This document shows, piece after piece, positions 1-6,267 of a stretch of 12,980 nt of DNA. The position numbers were made by a program, and so were the translations under genes. This DNA is from Deltaproteobacteria bacterium (GTDB lineage: Bacteria > Desulfobacterota > DAOWNY01), in assembly GCA_030642325.1 (NCBI GenBank), contig DAOWNY010000025.1, positions 1-12,980 of the forward strand. The letters run 5' to 3'. Below the pieces are notes generated by a model. That model did no database searches. It was not told where the DNA came from and saw only the letters and a list, made by a program, of their open reading frames with translations. Positions within the stretch are counted from its first letter, which is position 1. The number at the start of each line of letters is the position of its first letter.

Positions 1-1704
1 ACTTGTCCGGCGGGTATTGATATCCCCAGATATTTACGTTGTATTGCAGAAAAGGATTTTGATAAGGCAATTGCGGTTATCAGAGAAAGGGTTCCCCTCC
101 CCTCAATTTTGGGGGCTGTCTGTTTTCATCCATGCGAGGTTGAATGCAGACGGGGAGAAGTAAACGAACCCGTTGCCATCTGTGCCCTGAAACGTTTCGT
201 GGCGGAAAATGACCAGGGGGCATGGAAAGAAAAAATAAAGAAGTTACCGCCAACCGGCAAAAAGGTGGCAATAATCGGTTCCGGACCTGCAGGATTAACC
301 GCTGCTTACTATTTAACCTCCCTGGGTCATGAAACAACAATTTTTGAAAAAGATGAAAAGCCGGGGGGAATGCTCCGGTATGGTATACCCTATTATCGTC
401 TTTCCGAAGATACCTTGGAAAAAGATATTGAAGAGATATTAAACCTGGGAGTTGGGATTAAAACCAATGCAAAAATAGGGGATGGGCTTAAACTCGTTGA
501 CATAAAAAATGAATTTGATTCTGTCTTTATTGCCGTGGGCGCATCTTTAAGCAGAAAGATCGACATTGAAGGGGTGGATAACGAGGGGGTGCTTTGGGGA
601 GTTGATTTCTTGTGGAATGTCAGTATGGGCAGCTTCCCCCGACTAAAAGAACGTGTGGTAGTGATCGGGGGCGGAAACGTAGCGATTGATGTGGCCTTAA
701 CCGCCTTGAGGCTGGGTGTGAAGGAAGTTCAAATGGCCTGCCTGGAAAAGAGGGAAGAGATGCCTGCCCATGAATGGGAGGTTGATCAGGCCGAGGAAGA
801 AGGGGTCAAGATTAATGTGTCCTGGGGGCCAAAAATGATCCTCAATGAAAATGGACAGGTTTCGGGCATTGAATTGAAACGTTGTACCAGCGTTTTTGAC
901 GAAGATGGAAAATTCAATCCCAGCTATGATGAAAATGAAATAAAAGTTATTGAGTGCGATGAGGCGATCTTAGCGATAGGACAGTCTTCCGACCTTTCCC
1001 TTGTAGAAGACATGCCGGACATTAAAGTAGTAAGGGGAATTATCGAAACAGATGAAGACCAGGCAACCGGAATGGAAGGAATTTATGCCGGGGGAGATGT
1101 GGCGCTGGTTCCAGGTTCGGTGGTTGATGCTGTTGCCGCCGGGAGAAACGCCGCAACGGCCATTGACAAATATCTGGGTGGAGAAGGAGATATCCGGGAG
1201 ATACTGACCGAACAAGAGCCGATGAATCCATCCATCGGTAAGTCGGAAGCATTTGGGACCTGGCCCCGAGTTTTAGTCCAATGTCTATCCAATGAGGACC
1301 GCAAAGGCAATTTCAATGTGGTGGAGCAGACCTATAATGAAGAGGAGGCGGTAAGAGAAGCGAGTCGTTGCTTGAGATGCGATTTAAGATTGATGTTTTC
1401 CCAGATAACCATGCCCCCCGAACATTACATTGAATTTAACTCCGAAAATGTGAGTCAAGTGCCGGAAGAATCAGGAGTTTATCAACTTCTTGATGCAGAT
1501 AAAAAGGTGATTTCAATTAAGGGAGCGATGAATGTCCGTCAGGAACTTGACCGGGAATTGGAAGAGAATGAAAATGCCGGATGGTTTGAATGGGAACCGG
1601 ATGAAATGTACACTAAAAGAGAGAGCGAGCTTATCCAGCAGTATCTGCAGAAGTACGGAGAGATGCCGGGGGGAGGAGCGGATGAACTGGATGACCTGTT
1701 TTAG
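1..1704 (+). CDS. GltD-like FAD/NAD(P)-dependent Fe-S oxidoreductase with C-terminal GIY-YIG-like domain (5' partial)
   Basis: The reading frame is open from base 1, so the gene starts outside the window; 567 residues are visible. It matches the small-subunit family of glutamate synthase (GltD) and related electron-transfer flavoproteins. The visible start, CPAGIDIPRYL, and then CFHPCEVECRR are the N-terminal [4Fe-4S] cysteine region. The FAD Rossmann motif GSGPAG is at about residues 93-98, the NAD(P)H-binding motif GGGNVA at about 223-228, and the closing FAD contact YAGGD at about 362-366. A further cysteine pair, CLRC, is at 457-460. The family passes electrons between NAD(P)H and a partner through FAD and Fe-S centres. 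With no glutamate synthase large subunit in view, the partner is unknown. From about residue 488 an additional domain of some 70 residues resembles a degenerate GIY-YIG fold (see its own entry). The tail is glycine-rich and acidic. Family assignment is secure; partner and physiological direction are not. Confidence 0.9.
   Translation, partial: TCPAGIDIPRYLRCIAEKDFDKAIAVIRERVPLPSILGAVCFHPCEVECRRGEVNEPVAICALKRFVAENDQGAWKEKIKKLPPTGKKVAIIGSGPAGLTAAYYLTSLGHETTIFEKDEKPGGMLRYGIPYYRLSEDTLEKDIEEILNLGVGIKTNAKIGDGLKLVDIKNEFDSVFIAVGASLSRKIDIEGVDNEGVLWGVDFLWNVSMGSFPRLKERVVVIGGGNVAIDVALTALRLGVKEVQMACLEKREEMPAHEWEVDQAEEEGVKINVSWGPKMILNENGQVSGIELKRCTSVFDEDGKFNPSYDENEIKVIECDEAILAIGQSSDLSLVEDMPDIKVVRGIIETDEDQATGMEGIYAGGDVALVPGSVVDAVAAGRNAATAIDKYLGGEGDIREILTEQEPMNPSIGKSEAFGTWPRVLVQCLSNEDRKGNFNVVEQTYNEEEAVREASRCLRCDLRLMFSQITMPPEHYIEFNSENVSQVPEESGVYQLLDADKKVISIKGAMNVRQELDRELEENENAGWFEWEPDEMYTKRESELIQQYLQKYGEMPGGGADELDDLF
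1462..1668 (+). other. Degenerate GIY-YIG-like domain at the C-terminus of the GltD-like protein
   Basis: This is a domain within the preceding gene. The order of elements matches a GIY-YIG nuclease fold such as that in UvrC: PEESGVYQLLD (GVY for the GIY strand), KKVISIKGAMN (SIKG at the YIG strand), then NVRQEL (Arg on the first helix) and TKRESELIQQYLQKYGEMP (Glu on the last helix, followed by the typical LI-x-x-Y pattern). The second tyrosine of the motif pair is absent, so nuclease activity is doubtful. The assignment is by eye and is inference; a structure prediction or profile search would settle it. Confidence 0.45.
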
Positions 1705-1714
1705 GAACTGAAAG

Positions 1715-2263
1715 ATGTCCATCCATGTTGGCAGAAGAATTTCTAAGGAAGGATGGATAAGTTTTGAAACTGATATCCATTTAACTAAAACCAGAAGGAA
1801 TATATATGAACGTTGCCTTCCCTGCCTGGAGCGATTACGGGAGCAGCTTATCAGTGGAAAAGGCGATATTGAACTTTTAGAAGCCTTCAATTGTTGGAAA
1901 ATTACAGCAGTTTTAGATAGTATGGAGCAATGCGAGCAGGTAATGCTGGAATATCAGAGGCGTTACCCCGACCATTATGTTTATGGGAAGTATGGGACGG
2001 GCAACAAAGAAAGCCCTACCAGAGTAATCAGTTTTCATACTGATACAGAGAAAGAGCGCGATATAATTTTTCGCCGCTTGAAAATAGCTGCTGCGCAGAT
2101 TACCCCCGTCTCCCGAGTATTTATATCCCGGGCCTGTGCTAATGTGTATGCTGAATTATTGGGAGACTGGAAGTTCTGGAGCAGGGTAACAACCATAAAA
2201 AAACGGGGAATAGTTCCCGATTTGATCAACAGGATTAACCGGATGCTCTATTATACCTCTTAA
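1715..2263 (+). CDS. Unrecognised 182-residue protein downstream of the GltD-like gene
   Basis: I do not recognise the family. The ATG lies 10 bp after the oxidoreductase stop codon and has an AGGA site at 1703-1706 overlapping that stop, so the two genes are probably translated from one message. The protein is basic and soluble, with no signal peptide or membrane segment. It carries a CxxC pair (CLPC, about residues 34-37) in an N-terminal helical segment and further cysteines at about 59, 73 and 141. The middle is charged and helical, and the C-terminus is rich in Arg/Lys. Tight linkage suggests a partner or accessory role for the oxidoreductase, but nothing in the sequence proves it. That the frame is a real gene is supported by length, start site and operon position. 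Confidence 0.7.
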   Translation: MSIHVGRRISKEGWISFETDIHLTKTRRNIYERCLPCLERLREQLISGKGDIELLEAFNCWKITAVLDSMEQCEQVMLEYQRRYPDHYVYGKYGTGNKESPTRVISFHTDTEKERDIIFRRLKIAAAQITPVSRVFISRACANVYAELLGDWKFWSRVTTIKKRGIVPDLINRINRMLYYTS

Positions 2264-2283
2264 CGCTTTTATCATAAATAAGT

Positions 2284-2302
2284 AACCGTTCACGGTTTTT
2301 TT
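2284..2302 (+). terminator. Short rho-independent terminator
   Basis: AACCG (2284-2288), loop TTCA and CGGTT (2293-2297) form a 5-bp stem that runs directly into a T tract ending at 2302. It lies 20 bp after the stop codon of the upstream unit, where a terminator is expected. The stem is short, so read-through is possible. Confidence 0.55.
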
Positions 2303-2513
2303 CAATGAAATGAAAAGAATTTTATAATGATACATAAACATATTTGATATCAATTCCAATTCAGGAATCAGTTTTAAATTGTTCAAGGTTTTAAAAATCT
2401 TCAAAAGAAGAACGCATACTTACATCTTAGATCCAGGTTTTTACCAACCGTTAGCTACAAACCGTAAACTGTCTGTGGACGAATATCTTAATAAATATGT
2501 CTGATAAAATAAA

Positions 2514-2711
2514 TTATTTATAGAATATCCATGTCCTTAATTTGAGAAAAACAGGGTTGCGATCATCGATAAGTATCTGTGGCGTTATTCCGTAAAACTG
2601 ATTTACAAACTCCTTGACGAGTAATGAAATATATTTTATATTGGATTGCGCTTTAAATAAGGAGGGGAGCTTTGGGGTAAAACCCGAAAACGCCCGAATG
2701 CAAAAAAACAA
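2514..2711 (-). pseudogene. Possible decayed IS21-type (IstA) transposase fragment
   Basis: A 65-codon minus-strand frame contains LLVKEFVNQFYGITPQILID followed by another Asp. This resembles the integrase-core stretch of IS21-family IstA proteins, where the second catalytic Asp sits in a pattern like AFxxFGGxPxxILxDN. The frame stops soon afterwards, and no flanking transposase domain, IstB partner or terminal repeat is visible. If real, it is a small remnant. A chance frame in AT-rich DNA is the main alternative. Confidence 0.25.
2614..2642 (+). promoter_or_regulatory. Predicted sigma-A/sigma-70 promoter for the catabolic cluster
   Basis: TTGACG (2614-2619), a spacer of exactly 17 bp, then TATATT (2637-2642): one mismatch from consensus in each hexamer at optimal spacing. 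Transcription would begin near 2649, leaving a leader of about 110 nt before the ATG at 2759. It is the best promoter-like sequence seen in any gap of the window and stands at the head of the cluster. No operator palindrome is obvious around it. Confidence 0.6.
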
Positions 2712-2758
2712 GTAATTTTTGAAATTTATACATTATTCAAAAAAGGTGGACGGAAAAG

Positions 2759-3196
2759 ATGAAGGAACTGTTATTTGACGATATGTCCAAAGGCATGAAA
2801 TTTCCGGATATCGTTTACACTCTGACGACTGAAACCATAGAAAAATATTTAGAAGCAATAGACGATCTTAATCCGCTTTATCTTGATGATGATTACGCAG
2901 ATAAGACCCCCTATGAAGGGGTAATAGTTCCCCCGATTTCTATGGGCATCTATTCTACCGTAAGCAGTGTGATCAAGGCTTTGGGGGTCAAAACACCGCC
3001 GGGGCTGATTCATGCTCAGCAAAGATTTGAATTTACCGGATTGGTCAGGCCTGACGATATTTTAACCGTAAAGACCATTGTGGAAGATAAGTTTGAAAAA
3101 AAGGGAAGGAAATTTGTGGTCTTGAAGTCAGAAGTGTTTAACCAAAAAGGGGTAAAGATAGGAACAAGCTGGCTGACCCCAATCTGGCCAAAATAG
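2759..3196 (+). CDS. MaoC-like hot-dog dehydratase subunit lacking the catalytic His
   Basis: This 145-residue single hot-dog protein belongs to the MaoC / (R)-specific enoyl-CoA hydratase family. Active members hydrate trans-2-enoyl-CoA to (R)-3-hydroxyacyl-CoA using an Asp and a His in a motif like D-F-N-P-L-H. Here the motif is DDLNPLYLDD: Asp36 and Asn38 are kept, but the His position is Tyr41. The later VRPDD (97-101), the usual overhang after the central strands, is present. The start has a clear AGGTGG site 9 bp upstream. A second single-domain MaoC protein with an intact motif follows. The simplest reading is that the two form a heteromer, this subunit giving structure and part of the substrate tunnel, as in mycobacterial HadAB/HadBC, where only HadB is catalytic. 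The pairing is inference; the family call is firm. Confidence 0.82.
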   Translation: MKELLFDDMSKGMKFPDIVYTLTTETIEKYLEAIDDLNPLYLDDDYADKTPYEGVIVPPISMGIYSTVSSVIKALGVKTPPGLIHAQQRFEFTGLVRPDDILTVKTIVEDKFEKKGRKFVVLKSEVFNQKGVKIGTSWLTPIWPK

Positions 3197-3239
3197 TTTA
3201 AATGAGTAATGGTAACGTAACTGCTCCGGTGAATAGGCT

Positions 3240-3304
3240 AAAGGCTGTCGGTTTTTGCGCACTGGTAGAAGCAGGGCGCCCAAAACCTTATTTTTTATAG
3301 CCTT
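3240..3304 (+). repeat. Inverted repeats with a terminator-like T tract between the two MaoC genes
   Basis: The left arms AAGGCT (3241-3246), GGTTTT (3250-3255) and GCGC (3257-3260) pair in order with GCGC (3276-3279), AAAACC (3282-3287) and AGCCTT (3299-3304). The inner stem is followed by TTATTTTTT, so the element could act as a partial intrinsic terminator or attenuator inside the cluster. The loop of about 15 nt and the mismatches make it weaker than a textbook terminator. A mobile-element relic is the alternative. Confidence 0.45.
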
Positions 3305-3351
3305 CAGCTCAAAAACCTGGAATAGTTACGAGTAATGTTAAGGGAGAGGTT

Positions 3352-3780
3352 ATGGATCGGTATATCGATTTTGAGGAATTGTCCATCGGGGAAGAATTGA
3401 CCCCGTTGATCAAAAAGATGACACAGGAGAAAATAAATAAGTATGTGAGCACCGCCGAGGATTACAACCCTATTCATGTGGATATTGAGTTTGCTAAAAA
3501 GACACCGTTCAAGGGAACAATTGCTCCGGGATATCAATATATGGCGTACATATCCGAATTGATGGCACGGGATTTTGGAAGGGGCTGGTACCTGGGAGGG
3601 AAGTTGGAACTCAGATTGGTAAAGATCGTAAGACCAGGCGATTTATTGACAACCAGGGCAAAAGTTGTTGATAAAAAAGAAGAGGAGGGAGAAAAAATCG
3701 TGGTCTGTGAGGTTCGTGTCGCAAACCAAGATAATGAAGATGTCATTGTTGGGACGGCTGAGGCCCGGTGCATTAATTGA
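3352..3780 (+). CDS. MaoC-like (R)-specific enoyl-CoA hydratase, catalytic subunit
   Basis: This 142-residue single hot-dog protein of the MaoC family has an intact catalytic motif, EDYNPIHVD: Asp37 and His42 match the Asp/His pair of (R)-hydratases such as PhaJ. The strand-loop element VRPGD is at 93-97. It is expected to interconvert a trans-2-enoyl-CoA and an (R)-3-hydroxyacyl-CoA in the cytoplasm. The AGGGAGAGG site ends 2 bp before the ATG, supporting this start. It follows the His-less MaoC subunit after a 155-bp gap, and the two probably work as one enzyme. With the SDR at 10312 it could form an (R)-configured hydration/oxidation branch, separate from the crotonase/HAD pair. The substrate cannot be read from the sequence. 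Confidence 0.85.
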   Translation: MDRYIDFEELSIGEELTPLIKKMTQEKINKYVSTAEDYNPIHVDIEFAKKTPFKGTIAPGYQYMAYISELMARDFGRGWYLGGKLELRLVKIVRPGDLLTTRAKVVDKKEEEGEKIVVCEVRVANQDNEDVIVGTAEARCIN

Positions 3781-3872
3781 TTTTTACATTGTTAATAAAT
3801 TTTTCGGGTCTAAGCAAATAACATGATTCAAGTAATGCAGTAAGATTTATTGATCCTAAAAGCGGGGAAAGT

Positions 3873-3878
3873 AGAGGA
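3873..3878 (+). promoter_or_regulatory. Ribosome binding site that decides the thiolase start
   Basis: AGAGGA lies 4 bp before ATG 3883. The longer reading from TTG 3850 has no comparable site and adds 11 residues with no family match, so ATG 3883 is preferred. Confidence 0.6.
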
Positions 3879-3882
3879 AAAT

Positions 3883-5229
3883 ATGGCAGGAACATTGGAT
3901 TATCAGGATGTTGTAATTGTTGATGGGGCAAGAACTCCGATTGGTAGATTCGGTGGCAGCTTGAAAGATCTTGTGGTCTGGCAGCTGGGGGCGATGGCCA
4001 TTAAAGGAGTGATGGCCAGAACCGGGATTGATCCGGAATTGATTGACGAGGTGATCATGTCCCACACCAGACAGGATGGAACCGGAACCAACCCGGCACG
4101 AAATATGTTACTATTCGCGGGTGTCCCCAAAAAAGTGCCCGCTCATACCGTCAATATGGTATGTGCCGCCGGTTTGAAAGCGCTCCATTTGGCTGTGCAG
4201 TCGATCAGACTGGGAGAAACCCAGGTAGCAATTGTCGGCGGATCAGAGAGCATGAGTAACATTCCCCACATCCTCAGGGGCGCACGTTGGCGTCCTCTGG
4301 GAAGATTAAACAACATCACCATTGATGACGGCTTTCTTTATCTGGCGGATAATTATTGTCACTTAACCCCCGGGCTAACCGCCGAGCGGGCGAGTGAGAA
4401 TCACGGACTTACCCGGGAGGAGAATGATCGGATAGGCTGTGAAAGTCATCAGAAGGCAGCCAAGGCTTGGACAGACGGCGTATTCGATGATGAGGTATTC
4501 CCGATCGATATTCCCGCCAGGAAGGGGAAGGGCGGGTACAAGGGCTTTACCCTTTATAGTGATGAGTGCTATCGAAAGAACTCTTCATTTGAAAGCATGC
4601 AGAAGCTTTCCACCCCCTTCAAAAAAGATGGGACGGTGACGGCAGGGAGCTCGTCGGGCATTACCGATGGTACTGGTGCATCATTAATCATGACTCGCAA
4701 AAAGGCTGAAGAACTAGGCCTTAAACCGATTGCCTCTTTTGTCGATTTTTTGTTTTATGGAGTTGAGCCGGCTGATTTTCCGGATGGACCGGGGGTCTCG
4801 ATGCCTTTAATTTTGAAGAGAAACAATTTTACCATTGATGACATGAAGTATGTTGAGATAAACGAGGCATTTGGTTCGGTCGTGCTGGCGGCTGAAAAGA
4901 TGTTAAACTGGTCTGATCGGGAAAAGCTTAACCCGCATGGCGGGTGCATTGCCCTGGGTCATCCTACCGGCTATAGCGGCGCCCGGCTTACCATTCATCT
5001 TGCCCATGTATTAAAAAGAGGTGAGTACGGATTAGCCTGTCTGTGCGGAGGAGGCGGCATGGCGGGAAATATGATTATTAAAAGCGAACGGGATGAGGAT
5101 GTAAAATATAAAAAAGTTGTAGTAGGGCTTGATGAAAAGGGACTTGCTTACTCACGTGAGCCATCTTCGGAAGAGTTGGAGAAGATCAAAAACCATGAAC
5201 CTTCCGAGATTTTTAATTCAATTCAATAA
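3883..5229 (+). CDS. Thiolase (acetyl-CoA C-acyltransferase family) with C-terminal extension
   Basis: This 448-residue thiolase would cleave a 3-ketoacyl-CoA with free CoA to give acetyl-CoA (or propionyl-CoA) and a shortened acyl-CoA. The catalytic residues are all present: nucleophile Cys94 in NMVCAAGLKA, NEAFG at 327-331 (usually NEAFA), His360 in GHPTGYSGAR and Cys388 in CLCGGGGMAG. The N-terminal DGARTPIGRFGG is typical. The core ends near residue 400; a charged tail of about 48 residues (401-448) follows, making the protein longer than the usual 390-400. The gene precedes the 3-hydroxyacyl-CoA dehydrogenase by 24 bp, the normal order of the last two beta-oxidation steps. Degradative direction is inferred from the acyl-CoA dehydrogenase and hydratases in the same cluster; a biosynthetic thiolase is less likely. 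Confidence 0.9.
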   Translation: MAGTLDYQDVVIVDGARTPIGRFGGSLKDLVVWQLGAMAIKGVMARTGIDPELIDEVIMSHTRQDGTGTNPARNMLLFAGVPKKVPAHTVNMVCAAGLKALHLAVQSIRLGETQVAIVGGSESMSNIPHILRGARWRPLGRLNNITIDDGFLYLADNYCHLTPGLTAERASENHGLTREENDRIGCESHQKAAKAWTDGVFDDEVFPIDIPARKGKGGYKGFTLYSDECYRKNSSFESMQKLSTPFKKDGTVTAGSSSGITDGTGASLIMTRKKAEELGLKPIASFVDFLFYGVEPADFPDGPGVSMPLILKRNNFTIDDMKYVEINEAFGSVVLAAEKMLNWSDREKLNPHGGCIALGHPTGYSGARLTIHLAHVLKRGEYGLACLCGGGGMAGNMIIKSERDEDVKYKKVVVGLDEKGLAYSREPSSEELEKIKNHEPSEIFNSIQ

Positions 5230-5253
5230 CCCAAAAAAAGGAGGCATTAAAAG

Positions 5254-6111
5254 ATGGAGATTAAAAAAGTTGTAGTCGTTGGTATGGGGCTAATGGGGGC
5301 AGGCATTGCCCAGGTTTACGCAGAAGGGGGATGCGAGGTACTGGTCACCGATATGTCTGAGGAATTAACCAAGAAGGGCATTGCAAGCATTGATAAATTT
5401 TTATCCAAGGCAGTGGCCAAGGGCAAGGTGGATGAAGCAAAGAAGGCTGAAATTTTAGGAAGGATCAAACCGGTCAAAAGCATCGAGGATGCAAAGGATG
5501 TTGACCTGGCTCAAGAGGCCGTTCCTGAGGATATGGAGCTAAAAAAGAAAGTTCATAAACATATGGACGAAGTACTTCCTCCCAATGTAATCCTCGCAGT
5601 TTGTACATCGGCTCTTTGCATCAGTGAGGTGGCGGGAGCTACCAAACGGCAGGATAAGGTAATTGGAACACATTTTCACAGTCCTGCTCAGATAATGAAG
5701 CTGGTGGAGGTTATTCGCGGGCTGAATACTTCCGATGAAACCCTCAACGCCATGAATGACATCCTGGCAAAATGCAACAAAGATTTCATTGTTGTGAAAG
5801 ATTCCCCAGGTTTTATTACCAGCCGGGTATGGTGCCCATTTGGAATGGCCGCCATTCAAACCCTTACCGAGGGAGTGGCCTGCAAAGAAGATATTGATGC
5901 TGCTCTCAAGGCAGGGTTCCATCATCCATTAGGACCACTAGCACTGATGGATATCATTGGTTTGGACGTAATGCTGCATGCCGCAGAAGATCTTGAGAAA
6001 AATTTTGGGTCCGGTTATGCTCCTCCTCCCTTATTAAAGAGAATGGTTGCCGCGGGCCAGCTGGGAGTCAAGAGCGGACAGGGATTTTATGATTATTCAA
6101 AAAAGAAATAA
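5254..6111 (+). CDS. 3-hydroxyacyl-CoA dehydrogenase family protein with altered active-site Asn positions
   Basis: This 285-residue protein has the normal single-function length of the family, which oxidises (S)-3-hydroxyacyl-CoA to 3-ketoacyl-CoA with NAD+. The NAD-binding Rossmann motif GMGLMGAG is at 10-17. The catalytic His140 (GTHFHSP) and Glu152 (MKLVEV) are present, as is Ser119, equivalent to Ser137 of the human enzyme. Two other conserved active-site positions differ: the Asn of HFFNP is Ser143, and the Asn of PGFIVNR is Ser190 (PGFITSR). The usual NTSS segment reads CTSA. The C-terminal dimerisation domain is complete and ends GQGFYDYSKKK. AGGAGG 9 bp before the ATG fixes the start. 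Position after the thiolase supports a beta-oxidation role; the substitutions suggest an unusual substrate. Confidence 0.87.
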   Translation: MEIKKVVVVGMGLMGAGIAQVYAEGGCEVLVTDMSEELTKKGIASIDKFLSKAVAKGKVDEAKKAEILGRIKPVKSIEDAKDVDLAQEAVPEDMELKKKVHKHMDEVLPPNVILAVCTSALCISEVAGATKRQDKVIGTHFHSPAQIMKLVEVIRGLNTSDETLNAMNDILAKCNKDFIVVKDSPGFITSRVWCPFGMAAIQTLTEGVACKEDIDAALKAGFHHPLGPLALMDIIGLDVMLHAAEDLEKNFGSGYAPPPLLKRMVAAGQLGVKSGQGFYDYSKKK

Positions 6112-6154
6112 TAATCCTGTATGATGATTTAATAGATCCAAAAAGGGTTTAGCC

Positions 6155-6189
6155 GAATGGGGCAAGAAATATAAAAATTTGCCCCATTC
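6155..6189 (+). repeat. Perfect 11-bp stem-loop in the leader of crotonase 1
   Basis: GAATGGGGCAA (6155-6165) and TTGCCCCATTC (6179-6189) are exact reverse complements around a 13-nt A-rich loop. No T tract follows, so it is not a standard intrinsic terminator. It may stabilise or mark a processing site in the polycistronic message, or bind a protein as a DNA palindrome. Confidence 0.7.
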
Positions 6190-6209
6190 CTGACCCGGGA
6201 AAAGTCAGG
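6189..6209 (+). repeat. Second stem-loop in the leader of crotonase 1
   Basis: CCTGAC (6189-6194) pairs with GTCAGG (6204-6209) across a 9-nt loop. It abuts the preceding 11-bp hairpin, sharing one base, so the two would stack or compete. Confidence 0.5.
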
Positions 6210-6232
6210 GTTGGTTCCTAGATGTTCAAAAA

Positions 6233-6257
6233 TTCTCTTTTTTTAAGCAGAAGAGAA
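6233..6257 (+). promoter_or_regulatory. Hairpin overlapping the ribosome binding site of crotonase 1
   Basis: TTCTCTT (6233-6239) pairs with AAGAGAA (6251-6257). The right arm runs into the AAGGG Shine-Dalgarno core (6256-6260) of the ATG at 6268, so folding could lower translation. The stem is A/U-rich and modest in strength; regulation is inference. Confidence 0.35.
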
Positions 6258-6267
6258 GGGATTCAAG

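Larger units (their letters stand above)
2264..2758. other. 495-bp AT-rich intergenic region between two transcription units
   Basis: No plus-strand gene is visible. The region holds a weak intrinsic terminator just after the upstream gene, a near-consensus promoter at 2614-2642 and an untranslated leader of about 110 bp before the first MaoC gene. It is noticeably richer in A+T than the flanking genes. On the minus strand a short frame, 2514-2711, has a segment reminiscent of an IS21-type transposase. The part from about 2305 to 2510 shows nothing I can name. Confidence 0.7.

Noticed and set aside
109..1704. TTG at 109 as the start of the GltD-like gene
   Set aside because: The frame is open to base 1 and the upstream residues (CPAGIDIPRYL) are part of the family's conserved N-terminal Fe-S region, so the gene begins outside the window.
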